Below are positions 21,865-32,356 of a stretch of DNA of 64,000 bases, piece after piece. The stretch's first letter is position 1. The number at the start of each line of letters is the position of its first letter. The notes beneath the pieces were generated by a model. That model made no database searches. It saw only the letters and a list, made by a program, of their open reading frames with translations, and was not told where the DNA came from. The DNA comes from Nomia melanderi (taxonomy: Eukaryota > Arthropoda > Insecta > Hymenoptera > Halictidae): positions 21,321,896-21,385,895 of the forward strand of contig NC_135001.1 of assembly GCF_051020985.1 (NCBI RefSeq). Reading direction: 5' to 3'. Both the position numbers and the translations under genes were made by a program.

Positions 21865-22480
21865 AAAGAACGTATAAAAAGAGATCTAGAAATATCAGTG
21901 ACGCCACGTACACAATCATAAACACACAGGATCATTATAATGCCATCTCGTAGAAGACGCGTCGCGTAAGTGGTAGGCAAGTTAGAACCGAACAATCAAT
22001 ATGTTACGCGTCGTATCCGAAATCTTGGATTAGCGCGCATATAACATGTCATGCGACATGTCAGTTTCGATTCGATGAAATATTCTTCAGTTGCTCCTAA
22101 CGCATGTTTTCACATCGTGAATCCGGGTATGATCCAAGTTCGATCTCGTGTTATCTTTGGCAAATAGTACTGTCGTAATAAAACAATTTTACAGTTATTC
22201 CATAATCTACAATCTGAACTCCTCGGAACCCATTTCTACATCATTCTCCATCTTCGTTGTAAATACAGAATGGATTAACACGTGTATAACATGTCACGTG
22301 ACATGTCAGTTTCGATTCGATGAAATATTCTTCAGTTGCTTCTAACGCATGTTTTCACATCGTGAATCTCAGTATGATCCAGGTTCGCTCTCGTGTTATC
22401 TTTGGCAAATAGTACTGTAATAAAACAATTTATATATAATATATAACAAATAATCTACAATCTAAACTCCTCATTGTACA
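21865..22480. repeat. Tandem duplication, about 246-bp unit, with 18-bp palindrome
   Basis: CATGTCAGTTTCGATTCGAT is at about 22056 and again at 22302, with the following 190 bp repeated through GGCAAATAGTACTGT and AATAAAACAATTT. The second copy has the perfect palindrome ACATGTCACGTGACATGT (22289-22306), 14 bases inside a TTAA. The right part is related to the array at 27380-28085. Confidence 0.85.
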
Positions 22481-22736
22481 TTATGAAATGAACTTGTTCA
22501 GTAACTTCGAAGAAAAGCTTCCGCCTCTTTCTTAATGGTTGAATAATTGCAGAGGCAGAAATTAGGAATCCGTCACTTTGACCTATTCGGTGGTGTCGAT
22601 GAAAATGAAACTTCTCAAAGATAATTTCGCTGTTACCAATGTTTTCTGTTCAAAGTAAAACGCTTGTAAATAGAACGAGTAGAATATGTCTTGTGACAAA
22701 TGGAATGGAAAATTTCTTTGCGTTTCCTAGAAATCG

Positions 22737-23134
22737 TTAACACGTTGTGCATTAGTAATTTTGTACGAAGTGGTAGATTTTAACCCTTAGCACTCGACAA
22801 TATTTCTCATTACAAGCATTCATTATTTTCTGGCGAAATATTAACAATATCATTCGCAACTTATATAAAGAAACATTGCATAAATTATGGGTCAGAGTTG
22901 TTTTATTTCTCTTTTATTTGTTAATACCTGATTCGACATTTTACATTGAATTTTTCAGTTTACAATTTTGCGTTCAATCAAATGGCGACTGAGAGTCGCC
23001 CCTCGAGCGCAAAGGGTTAAAACAACTTAGAATATGTAATCCAATAAGACTATCGACGTGTACAATATGTCGCGAAATTTGGAACAAAAACGTAACGACA
23101 TGCTATGCGCGTCTTTCCAGCGCATTTAGCTTAA
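22737..23134 (-). mobile_element. Family P element interrupted by A3 (P2)
   Basis: The outer ends would be TTAACACGTTGTGCATTAG (22737) and TTTCCAGCGCATTTAGCTTAA (closing at 23134). The dyad GACATGC-TAT-GCGCGTC (23097-23113) is a decayed copy of the P1 dyad. A3 occupies 22780-23020, bounded by TTAA on both sides. The left boundary is inferred. Confidence 0.45.
22780..23020 (-). mobile_element. Family A element, full length (A3)
   Basis: The ends TTAACCCTTAGCACTCGA and CTCGAGCGCAAAGGGTTAA pair. The dyad GGCGACT-GAG-AGTCGCC (22984-23000) ends 20 bases from TTAA. The arm differs from A1 (GGCGACT, not GGTGACT), but both arms changed together and symmetry is kept. Confidence 0.85.
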
Positions 23135-23513
23135 GCCCGTTGTTTGTTCGCACGAAGACAAGCCTGTTCTCGTTTTTCTTAATCCCTGACCCGTTGCTCG
23201 GCCGTTTCCTCGTCCGTCGCGCTCGCGAGTATCGACGAGTTTGAAACGTTGTTGCATATGTAAATCGTTGATTTGCTTAGCCGTTATCGCCGGACGTACA
23301 CGCGATCTTACAGAGTGTTTACACGAACGGGACGAGCGCTTGTTTACTATACACTCCGAAAAACGTGAAATTCCAATGAGTGTTCGTCAATTTTCGGTGA
23401 ATAATTCATTGAACACTTACAGACTGCTCGGTTGATTCTGTAGAGAAATGATATATTTCGCGAATATTATCCACTTTAGAAACAAATGCTGCTACGAGGT
23501 AATTACGTGGTTT
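23135..23513. other. Unique sequence
   Basis: GC-moderate, with a 64-codon plus-strand frame at 23241-23435 of no recognised type. Nothing else seen. Confidence 0.35.
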
Positions 23514-23632
23514 TTAACCAATTAACTGTGTTTGACGAGTATACACGTCATCGCAAAGCTTGACATATTAATTCCTTCAGCGATGAATTCTTGATTTTTT
23601 CACATAAATAGAAAGCATAATAATAGGAAAAA
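23514..23632 (+). mobile_element. Family O element, left half (O2)
   Basis: TTAACCAATTAACTGTG, then GACGAGTATACACGTC and AAGCTTGACAT, match O3. The copy stops near 23610, just before O3 begins. Confidence 0.7.
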
Positions 23633-23640
23633 TTAACCAG

Positions 23641-23886
23641 TCAACCCTTTGCGGTCCGAAGTTCTCTTGGTCTCTCACTTTGAGGTTTACGTTAGTTCAT
23701 TCAATTACAGCTTGTTATGACGCTCTATTTATTTATTCGAGAATATTTGGGAGTCATTGAAATGTTACCTTTAAATGGTACAATTGTGATGCTACAAATA
23801 AATATAGGAAAAATTGTTAAAACAGGTAGAGGTTGCAATAAAATAGAATGCCGAGTCTGACTCGGCATAGGACTGCTAAGGGTTAA
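23641..23886 (-). mobile_element. TTAA element, family M, nested in O3
   Basis: Begins TCAACCCTTTGCGGTCC and ends GGACTGCTAAGGGTTAA. The near-end dyad (23848-23868) has two perfect 10-bp arms, ATGCCGAGTC and GACTCGGCAT, around one T, and ends 18 bases from the TTAA. The host TTAA is duplicated on both sides (left copy mutated to TCAA). Confidence 0.85.
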
Positions 23887-23998
23887 CTGTGTTTGACGAG
23901 TATACACGTCATCGTAAAGCTTGACATAATTCTTTCAGCGATGAATTCTTTATTTTCTCACATAAACATCTAATTATTTTTTGTCTCTAAATCTTTCA

Positions 23999-24174
23999 TT
24001 AACACGTTGAACGCCGCCCGAGTTTACAGAGCAACATACACAAAATGGAAGAAATACAATATTAAATCATTCGATTGGATTGCTTTATTATTATCGCACA
24101 TTCATCTAGCTGAACATCACATTAGGTAGCGTTATTTATAATATAGAAATATTTCTAAATAATCGTCGTTTAAT
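23999..24174 (+). mobile_element. TTAA element, family C, nested in O3 (C2)
   Basis: Starts TTAACACGTTGAACGCCGC and continues ACACAAAATGGAAGAAATAC and CATTCATCTAGCTGAACATC, as in C1 and the inverted C4. O4 carries family C at the same O position. The right boundary is approximate. Confidence 0.6.
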
Positions 24175-24271
24175 CGAGTGAATTACAGTAATTCCATTTG
24201 GTTGAGACTCCATTTTATTTTATTGCGCGAGCCACAGGTTCTCCAACTAAATTCCACGGTTAACTGGTTAA

Positions 24272-25099
24272 CAAATGAATATCCACCGGAAGAAAAATTC
24301 GCCGGAACTGCCGAGTTGAGAACAGAAAGTTTGTTCGGTTATCGTAAACTGTTAGATTTGGTTCGAATGATCAACGAACACGTCTATTACGAATCTTATT
24401 ATTCTCGTTGCCATAATGTATCATGATCTTCCGTTGTTTCAGTCTTTTTCACGACTGTAAGAATATTTTCCTTCTGCCAATCCTGTTCTTACGGTACGCG
24501 TACGGTCCGCGTATCCCCGGAGGAATTATGAAAATTAATAAGGCCGCTTCTTTCGCGAATGATAATGAAGTTTACGTATTTAACCGAGGTTCTCGAATAC
24601 CGGCAACGTGATCCAATATTCATGAACCGTAAATCTTTTCGGACGTAGCGCATTACACGAGAGTTAAACGATTCCATAATTGTGCGCCGATTCCACGAAA
24701 TTGCTTACGCTCTCCCTTCTATTGTACCACCGGAATCGAGCGCGAACCTCGAAATAAAAAAAATATTGGTGATTCAGTAACGCGGAATGCACGGGAACGA
24801 ACAGTTCCCGAAGAGAACGCAATGAGCAAGACCGGCCTGCGGAATTATGTCGACTGATTTGCATGAGGTGCGTGCGAGCACCGTTCAGAAGTTGAAATCG
24901 GCGAGTCTCTTGTAATCGTAAATTCGCTCTATGGCTGATTAACACCGGGAATGACCCGTGTTGCGTTTATTTTTCACGATTATCGAACTGTTGCAAATGA
25001 TTTCCTAAGGATTTACCTTATCTTTTAACTAGATCGATTTAATGACGCGTGCAATAGAACGGGAGTCAACCGAAATTTAAATAAACGAGATCTAATGGA
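24272..25099. other. Unique sequence, no gene recognised
   Basis: Moderate GC. Open frames of 60-93 codons occur on both strands with no known domain. Confidence 0.4.
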
Positions 25100-25590
25100 G
25101 TTTAAATACGTAACACTTTCTAAAATGATATCTGTGTGAAAACTTGTATAACAATTTGTGTAGAACTATAGACTTATTTAACTGCTTGGTAGAATAATCC
25201 TGTTATCGTTCCTTTTTCGAAAGAAATAAAATTAATACTTTGTATAAGGAAATTTGTATAGGAAAATTTATTTAACTGCTTGGTAGAACAATCCTGTTAT
25301 CGTTTCTTCCTCCAAAGAAATAAAATTAACAATTTGTATAAGGAAATTTGTATAGGAAAATTTATTTAACTCCTTGGTAGAATAATCCTGTTATTGTTCC
25401 TTTTTCGAAAGAAATAAAATTCACAATTTGTATAGGAAAATTTATTTAACTGCTTGGTAGAATAATTCTGTTATCGTATCTTTCTCCAAAGAAATAAAAT
25501 GAACAATTTGTATAAGAAAATTCGTGTAACTATAAACTTATTTAACTGGTTGGTAGAATAATTCTACTGTTATCGTTCGTAAATACCAAA
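25100..25590. repeat. Tandem array, 80-96 bp unit, five copies
   Basis: TTTAACTGCTTGGTAGAATA (with variants) is at 25177, 25271, 25365, 25445 and 25541. Units contain CCTGTTATCGTTCCTTTTTC and GAAATAAAATTAACAATTTG. Confidence 0.95.
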
Positions 25591-26158
25591 ACTGCATCTT
25601 GAAGCCACTGAATCACTGGATCGCGATAAGACTACTGAATGGGTGTCCATTGGTCGTAAAATTTTCTCTCGTTACGAAATCGCAATAATTCACGTTCGAT
25701 GACGTTCGAATGATCGTTCGCGCCGTGAGCGTAATTGCTCATCCCGATCTTGATCCACGCGACGCGACGCGACGGGTCGATCGTTATCGCGATCGTTTGA
25801 CGATCAGCCGGTGATTCAATCGAGTAAAGAATCGCCGAGGAACGCGTGAAACGCGGCTGTTGCCGAGCCTACCGTTGCCATTTGCATAGAGATCCGCCCA
25901 GAACGCGATGACGAGCCCGGCGATCGGCCGGGATCGAGCCGCTCGATGGATTTATTTTCCGTAGGGATCGAGAATGATTTCATTGGCAGGGTGCGCCGTG
26001 ATCTTCTCGGAGACGGGACCGACAAATCGACGAACAATGAGGCCGATAGAATCGGCAGATAAATCGAACAGCACTGAATTATGGCCAGCGAGAGACTTCG
26101 CACCTGCTGCGATTGCCGTAGACGAATGATCGAGTATTCCAAAAATAATGCTCGAATG
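25591..26158. other. GC-rich island
   Basis: Unique CpG-rich DNA with a CGCGACG tract near 25757 like that at 20817. A 118-codon minus-strand frame (25816-26172) is not recognised. Candidate conserved non-coding DNA. Confidence 0.35.
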
Positions 26159-26518
26159 TTAATCCTTTGCACTCCAGAGGCGCTTCTAGGTCACCGAATG
26201 ATTCGACACAGCGAAACTGATCTAGTAATTATTTATTTTTAAAGCTCAAATTTCCACGTAAACGGACATCAACTTTTCTAGGAACAATGAAATATTATAA
26301 ACTGGACAATAAATGTTCGTAAACCTGGTGTTAAGGTTTGTATAATATTGAATAAAAATAATGAAATAAAATAACTTCGTTTCTTAATGTATAGGTATGT
26401 GTTCTGATTAATTAGGTTCAGAGTGTCGTCCATGTCTCATCGGAACTTGTTAAAAATATATTTGGAGAATGATATTTATTATATATCTAGAATGATATAA
26501 TTCGAATGTTAACCCTTT
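26159..26518 (+). mobile_element. Family A variant interrupted by an N fragment
   Basis: TTAATCCTTTGCACTCCAGA starts the A copy. From about 26219 to 26334 it is replaced by family N sequence ending CGTAAACCTGGTGTTAA, then A interior resumes (CTTCGTTTCTTAATGTA, GTCCATGTCTCATCGGAA). The right A end is missing. Confidence 0.65.
26219..26334 (+). repeat. Family N fragment (N3)
   Basis: Contains GGAACAATGAAATATTATAA and the N terminus GTAAACCTGGTGTTAA. The other end is missing. It lies inside a family A copy. Confidence 0.65.
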
Positions 26519-26750
26519 GCACTCCAGAGGCGCTTCTAGGTCACCAAATGATTTGACACAGCGAGACTGTAAACTTTAATATTTAATATTAAACTTTGTA
26601 TAATGCATCGATGTACGAAATATTGAAAGAAAATCGTTCTCTCCCTCGATGCATGTGAGATTTCTTAATGGAATCTAAGAACATGTCATCTGTGTCTCAT
26701 TAGAAAATATTGAATATTTCCGGTGAAAAACTTCTGGAGTGAACTTTCTG
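26519..26750 (+). mobile_element. Family A variant, right end truncated
   Basis: Starts TTAACCCTTTGCACTCCAG, then GGCGCTTCTAGGTCACC where A1 has its dyad. Only the right arm, GGTCACC, survives. It ends at CTTCTGGAGTGAAC with no TTAA. It shares its first 55 bp with the copy at 26159. Confidence 0.7.
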
Positions 26751-26919
26751 ATATGTGACATCAAAGTTACATAGGCCTACAGAGGGTTAATTGACGGGAA
26801 AAAAGGAAACTATGCGCTGATTTCTTGCAGTGTGACTAATTAAGTCATTCGTTCGCGACGTAGTCTTCCAAACACGGACATTTCATCTCGTCATGTCGAC
26901 ATTCGTCCGCAAAGAGTTA
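26751..26919 (-). repeat. Family H end joined to family F end
   Basis: ATGTGACATCAAAGTTACAT, then CTACAGAGGGTTAA (closing at 26790), is a reversed H terminus. It is followed by reversed F sequence ending TGTCGACATTCGTCCGCAAA and GAGTTAA (26919), similar to 18550-18667. Confidence 0.65.
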
Positions 26920-27379
26920 ATGCTTAACCGGATAACCTCAAAGACTGCTCAAGGAAAGACAAGATTAGTCAAAGATTTTAGACAGACGAGCCAATTTCGA
27001 AGCGAAACGTCGCGCTTATTCGACAGATCGGCCGAAGAAAGCCCTGCCGCGCGATCGGCCGCCATGATGTCAGCGGACCTCGCCCAGGATCATGAAAATA
27101 GACGTGAAATAACGTCGATTAAACCGTGAACGATCCAGCCGATCGTTGTCTCGCGGTATCTCGCGTTCTCGCCTCGCCGGGATAATTGATGTGTTGTCGT
27201 TCGCCGGCGGGTGTTTCTCTTTCTCGTTGTTCTTTTCGTTGCGCAATGCCGATCGTTGCGTGCGTTTGCGTAACGCGGCTCGATTTTCGCAGCCACGTGT
27301 TCCGCGGCTCGTCGATCGATCGTTCTCATGAATTTTCCTTTAACTTTGTTCCGAGAGATCATCGAGATTAGATGTAATT
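26920..27379. other. GC-rich island
   Basis: Unique CpG-rich DNA with overlapping open frames of 60-90 codons on both strands and no recognised protein. Confidence 0.35.
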
Positions 27380-28085
27380 ATACTACGTTACTGCACATTG
27401 TACAGTTACAAGAGGAAACTCGAAGTTCCAAGTAAAAGAAACGCGTGTCGACCTCTAGTATTAACTGAACCGACAATGAAATAAACGAGAATAACGTATA
27501 CTAAATTATCTATCAGTAAATTATGAATCCTTTATGTCTAAACTCCGCCATATTTCAACAGCTACGAACCTCGTCGCTCTGAACTTGGTGAACATTGTAC
27601 AGTTACAAGAGGAAACTCGAAGTTGCAAGTAAAAGAAACGTTGACCTCTGACATTAACTGAACCGACAATGAAATAAATAATGAGAATAACGTATACTAA
27701 ATTATCTATCAGTAAATTACGAATCTTTTGTCTAAACTCCGCCATATTTAACAGCTACGAACCTCGTCGCTTCGAACTTGCTAACATTCCATTTACAATA
27801 AACGATTACATGGCAAATAGTATTGTCACAATAAAACAATTCTACAATTATTCCATCATAATCTAGCATAACGTATACTAAATTACCTATTAATCAATTA
27901 CGAATTTTTCATATCTAAACTCCGCCATATTTAACAGCTACGAACCTCGCCGCTTCGAACTTGCTAACATTCCATTTACAATAAACGACTACATAGCAAA
28001 TAGTATTGTCACAATAAAACAATTCTACAATTCCATCATAATCTGCTAATCTAAACTCCGCGAAACCCATTTTTCTATCATTCTC
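27380..28085. repeat. Tandem array, about 183-197 bp unit, 3-4 copies
   Basis: AACTCCGCCATATTT is at 27541, 27735 and 27918, with a variant at 28054. GTACAGTTACAAGAGGAAAC is at 27400 and 27597. Later units share GGCAAATAGTATTGTCACAA with 22160-22200, linking this array to the duplication at 21865-22480. Confidence 0.9.
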
Positions 28086-28516
28086 GATAAGAGATCAAGG
28101 GTTGCAAGTACAACGCAGCTACACTTTGTCACGTTCGCGATTTTCTCTCGGCGATCGTAAAAAAGGGGTCAGCCAGTAAATAAAGTATTATTATAATCCG
28201 ACAATCTGTTCGGCGTCCGCGGCCCGCGAGAAATCGGCTGGGGCCGACTTTCGTTCGCCGTGGTACAGCGAGCGAGACGAAGAAACGAGTCCTGTTTCGC
28301 ACGAGCTGGCTCGTTCCCCTTGACCACCTGGCAATAAGCTCGCGGTTTACGAAAAGGCTCACGTGGCACGTGACCGCTCGTATATCCGAAAGCGACCGGC
28401 GGCGGGGAAGGGCCGCGCGGGAAGCGAGAAGGAAACGAAACGGAGTCACGAACACGTGCGCCCGAGTTAATTTTCTCCCGTGACCGTGACACCAACGATT
28501 CCGCACTCGAATCTCC

Positions 28517-28554
<38 letters not shown>

Positions 28555-29054
28555 TTCGGTTGCACATTTCTGCCCGTTATCGCGTCCCGGGCTGATTCAT
28601 TTCCTCTATTTCTTTATTTTCCCCGTTCCCCGTCCCTCTTTCTCTCCGCTAATGTCCCGAGCGCAACAGCTTCGCGGATCAAAGTGCGCTCGAAGCACGT
28701 GTCGTCGCAGATAAACGTTGTCGCCGACAGGGAAACGAGAGACGCTTCGTTAACCAACGTTTAGAGAGTTTAGACGGACGACATCGATCAAGTCTCCGTC
28801 GGGTTGCGGCTCGGTCGAATATTCTTTGGTTGGTTGGAATCGGGGATTGAAAAGGCTTGAGAAGTTACCGTTTGGAAGCTTTATGCATCGGTTCTGATTG
28901 AAATGATTGTGGAGGACTGAATATATGTAGCGACTGAAAGCTTTTCAAATGCGAAGGGTTTTGACTTTGTGTGCTTAAAGATTCTGCACAGTGGTTGTAA
29001 TAAGGGCGGACTGCAATTGTTCAGAATAGAAAAGAGTAACTCTGAAGATGGTAT
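28086..29054. other. GC-rich island with CT tract
   Basis: Strongly CpG-rich from about 28100 to 28800. A CT microsatellite spans 28517-28553. Opposed open frames of 94-132 codons occur but are dominated by Arg and Ser and are not recognised. After 28850 the sequence is AT-rich and unremarkable. Confidence 0.4.
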
Positions 29055-29257
29055 TTAACCAGTTAACTGTTCGACGAGTATACATGTCATCGTAAAGCTT
29101 GATACTAATTCTTTCAGCGATGAATTCTTTATTTTTTCACGTAAACATGTAATTCTTCTTTGTCTCGCTTTGATCTTTCATTAACACGTTGAAGGCCGCA
29201 CGATGTCATAGAGCAAAATACACAAAATGGAAAAAATACAGTATTACATCATTTGAT
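29055..29257 (+). mobile_element. Family O left half with nested family C start (O4/C3)
   Basis: TTAACCAGTTAACTGTTCG and the dyad GACGAGTATACATGTC begin a copy of O. TTAACACGTTGAAGGCCGC (29181) begins C3 at the same O position as in O3. C3 is cut off at about 29257, where family W sequence starts. Confidence 0.7.
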
Positions 29258-29511
29258 GGTCTTTTCTTATTGGAAACGTCCTCAGACAATATATTTAAAT
29301 TTTTTGATAATGTTACTATAGGATATACTAATAGTGGTTAGAGATCGTGCTTACTTTTATACGCAACGAAGATTCCTTCCTCATTTTGCCTCACAAGCAG
29401 TTTCTCTTCTGAATTTGAAGATAAACCTTTGTTATTGAAAGTATTTTCAAATAATATACTTAAGTTTCACATTAAAGTTTTACATTAAAGAAAGTGCTAC
29501 TAGTTAACTTG
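29258..29511. repeat. Family W, single dispersed copy
   Basis: Matches the last one and a half units of the 12362-13060 array, including GGATATACTAATAGTGGTTA, ACTTTTATACGCAACGAAG and the tail CACATTAAAGTTTTACATTA. It shows W is a dispersed repeat, not a locus-specific satellite. Confidence 0.85.
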
Positions 29512-29721
29512 TTAACCCTTTGCACTCAAGAGCTGACTCTGTCACCACTTGATTTGACACAGTAAAAATATAGAATATTTCATGTTACATTGAAACATTG
29601 GAATAAAACAGCTTTGTTCCTCAATGTACTGGTGATTTCGAATTAGTCTCAAAGACCATCGTCTTCGCCTCGTAAAATGTCAAATATTTCTAGTAAGAAA
29701 CATCCGAGTGCAAAGGGTCAA
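29512..29721 (+). mobile_element. Family A element (A5)
   Basis: The ends are TTAACCCTTTGCACTCAAG and CCGAGTGCAAAGGGTCAA. The dyad is reduced to CTGACTCTGTCACC. Interior AATAAAACAGCTTTGTTCCT is the subtype shared with A11 and A14. Confidence 0.8.
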
Positions 29722-30525
29722 TACGCGGCCAGTAAAAAGTGTACATCCCGCTTGAAAATACAAGAAACTTACAATTGTATAATTGTGCAACAAAGATTAT
29801 TATTTTGTTATTATTTTGTCAAGGACTGTACTGCCTCGGTTCCCTTACAGACTCCCGGAACTCCGGCCGCGACGGACGCGTCCACTCCGATCTCCAGTAA
29901 TCCGCATAATCGCGCTGGATACGCCGCAAATAGAACGGGCAACAGATGTTCCGATCCCGGTCGCGGCGTGTTCGCCGAATCCGTCGTCGAAATCGGTTTA
30001 TTTGCCGAGGGAATCGTGGAAATAAAACACTCACTGCCGCGGCCCCGTACAGCCTAAATATTTACGGGACGTGCCTCTCTGTACGAGAAGACACTCGCGG
30101 AGCGCGGCGAAGGGGGCGGAGGTGTAAGAGGGCGCGTTTTAAGGGCCGGCCGTGTCGTAATCGCCTCGAAGACACTTTAACGCCGGCGAGAAACTTTCTC
30201 GCGGCGACTGTTGACCCCCCCGAACTCGATCTGACATTCGTCGCGAGCTTTTCAACGGCCCCGGTTCCCCGAATCGAATCTAGATCGGCTGGCGCCGCGG
30301 CGATGATTATTTACAAGCGCGCGCGCGTTCCAGAAATAATCGACCGATATCGACTGTGCTTCTGAAACTAGGTGTCCATTTCGGAGTGAAGCTATCGCGA
30401 GTGGTTTTCAAAGGATTTTTTGTTGACGGGTACTAAGTTGAGAGTGATGATGAGTTTGACAGTGCTTTTGTGTAATTGCCCTTGATGCTGTGCCCATTTG
30501 CGGGAAATCGTTTCAAAACTCGACT
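29722..30525. other. GC-rich island
   Basis: CpG-rich unique DNA (about 29830-30350). Open frames of 126 and 139 codons (+) and 71 codons (-) overlap. None is recognised. Confidence 0.4.
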
Positions 30526-30750
30526 GTTATACTAATTTTACTAATTTTACTAATTTTACTGATTTTACTAATTTTACTAATTTTACTGGTTTTATTAATT
30601 TTACTAATTTTACTAATTTTACTTATTTTACTTATTTTACTTATTTTATTTATTTTGCCGACTTTACTCATTTTACTAATTTTAATAATTATATTGATTT
30701 TACTAATTTTATCTATCTTACCCATTTTATTCATATTTTTCGTTTCTAAG
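30526..30750. repeat. 9-bp minisatellite
   Basis: About 24 copies of TTTTACTAA with drift to TTTTACTTA and TTTTATTTA. Because 9 is divisible by 3, all frames stay open. The Leu/Ile-rich, Asn/Phe-rich and Lys/Ile-rich open frames here are artefacts. Confidence 0.95.
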
Positions 30751-30879
30751 TCTCCAGAAGTTAATATTTTTCATTGGCTTACACTGAAAGTTTAAAACAG
30801 AGAAAACATTGGAAAACTAAGAATACTAACATTATAAACAAACCACTTTCAATTTCTACTCACTTCTAATCTTCACTTC

Positions 30880-31082
30880 ATTTAATACGATTAATATGCA
30901 ATTCCCATAAAAATTGTAATAATAGCTTATTTTCAGTTTCTTCAGACATTCATTATAGTACTCTACTGAAACTATTTATTTTTAAAATCATTTCGAATAT
31001 TCAATGCCTCGAAGATATCAATCATTACTAAACAAAAAAACCGAAACCAGTCATTTTGACTGTTACGTAGTTCTAGTGTTAA
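30880..31082 (-). mobile_element. Family B element, left end missing (B5)
   Basis: Ends ACGTAGTTCTAGTGTTAA with the dyad CCAGTCATTTTGACTG 20 bases inside. The interior (CAGACATTCATTATAGTACT, TCGAAGATATCAATCATTAC) matches B3 and B4. The 18-bp left terminus is gone. Confidence 0.8.
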
Positions 31083-31824
31083 GATCTCCCAATCACAGCC
31101 CGGTGCCGCATTACCGTAACGCCTGGTGCGTAATTGGTCTCGACAGTGCTAACCATCGGATCACAATGTTCGAATTCGAATGATCCGCAGTCCATTCCCT
31201 CCAATAAAACCCATCACCTCCAAGGCAGCCGCGCGGTTGCTTGTTTTCCAGACCCAGATAGTCGACCGTAAAGTTTCTTCATTCCGCTAACGAGCCGCTA
31301 CGAGCTACGAATAGGCAAGGACTCGCTCGCCCGCGCGCGCAGCGACGCTCGAGAGGCCAGAAACAAATCGCTTCCCGCTTCCCCGAAAAAGTGGGCGCGA
31401 TTCATATTGTAATTTTCGAAAGCAGGATCCATTTATCTTGTCCGCGGTGGGAATTTTTACGAAAGATTCGTTATCCTCCGCGTCCGGGAATAGCGTCGGC
31501 GAGGAAATAGAGGGAGAGAGAGGGAGAGGGAGAGAAAAAAAGAGAAAGAAATGAAACGGGAGAGCGTAGAACTCGTCGGGGCTGTTCTACGCCGCGAGAC
31601 CATTTCAAACAGTGTTGCACGTTTCACGATCGTTCCGAAAAGCCTCTTTTTACGATGCGACCGCTCGTGAACAGCTGGCAAGGCCGCTTTCACACGACGA
31701 TACGCGTTATTGTGGACACCGAATATACATGCGAACCGAAGACACTAAATTCGTTTCTGTTATTCGCGCGAGAACGACGGGTGTAGAATAAGTAAAGGTA
31801 CGTTTTGCGTTGCAATATATGCAT
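31083..31824. other. GC-rich island
   Basis: Unique CpG-rich DNA with a purine-rich GA/GGA tract at about 31505-31552. No gene recognised. Confidence 0.35.
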
Positions 31825-32290
31825 TTAGAAACGAAATCATCTTAAGAGACATAAGTTTCAATTTTCTCGAGTTTAATCACTTATTCATCATGCTTTTCGT
31901 TTATTACTATCCTACAACGTTTCGATATTCACTTAGAAATCATCGTTCTATCATGATTCTATCGAGTTCTCTAAGTTCAGTACGAAATTATCTTAAGAGA
32001 CATAAGTTTCATCAATTTTCTCGAGTACAATCACTTATTCATCACGCTTTTCGCGTATTTCTACCTTACAACGTTTCGGTATTCACTCAAAAATCATCGT
32101 GCTATCATCTTCAGTACGAAATCATGTTAAGAGACATAAGTTTCATCAATTTTCTCGAGTTCAATCACTTATTCATCATGCTTTTCGTGTATTACTATCC
32201 TACAACGTTTCGATATTCACTCAAAAATCATCGTTTTATCATAATTCCATCGAGTTCTCTAAGTTCACTAATTGATCAGCGATACAACAG
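31825..32290. repeat. Tandem array, 134-151 bp unit, three copies
   Basis: CTTAAGAGACATAAGTTTCA is at 31841 and 31992 and, with one change, at 32126. Units contain CACTTATTCATCATGCTTTT and CCTACAACGTTTCGATATTC. A 140-codon open frame (31890-32312) simply reads through the repeat. Confidence 0.92.
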
Positions 32291-32317
32291 ACCCTCGATT
32301 CTTCGTTCATAGTTCTC

Positions 32318-32356
32318 TTATCACTTTGACTGCCAGGTCACCCGAATTCGGGTGAC
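32318..32356 (+). repeat. Family K end with perfect 20-bp palindrome
   Basis: GTCACCCGAATTCGGGTGAC (32337-32356) is a perfect palindrome. It begins 19 bases inside TTATCACTTTGACTGCCAG, which reads as a decayed TTAA terminus. No other copy is in the window and no right end was found. Confidence 0.5.

Larger units (their letters stand above)
23633..24271 (+). mobile_element. Family O element carrying two nested elements (O3)
   Basis: The left end TTAACCAG (23633) and right end CACGGTTAACTGGTTAA (24271) bound a family O copy that holds M (23641-23886) and C2 (23999 to about 24174). Removing M at its TTAA restores the normal O start, TTAACCAGTTAACTGTG. Removing C2 joins sequences that are continuous in O5 (36668-36900). 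Confidence 0.8.

Noticed and set aside
30490..30795. Leu/Ile-rich frame resembling a membrane segment
   Set aside because: It is the 9-bp minisatellite TTTTACTAA read in one frame; other frames are equally open.
31890..32312. 140-codon frame with repeated aromatic-rich segments
   Set aside because: Reads through three copies of a 134-151 bp tandem unit. No start context or domain.
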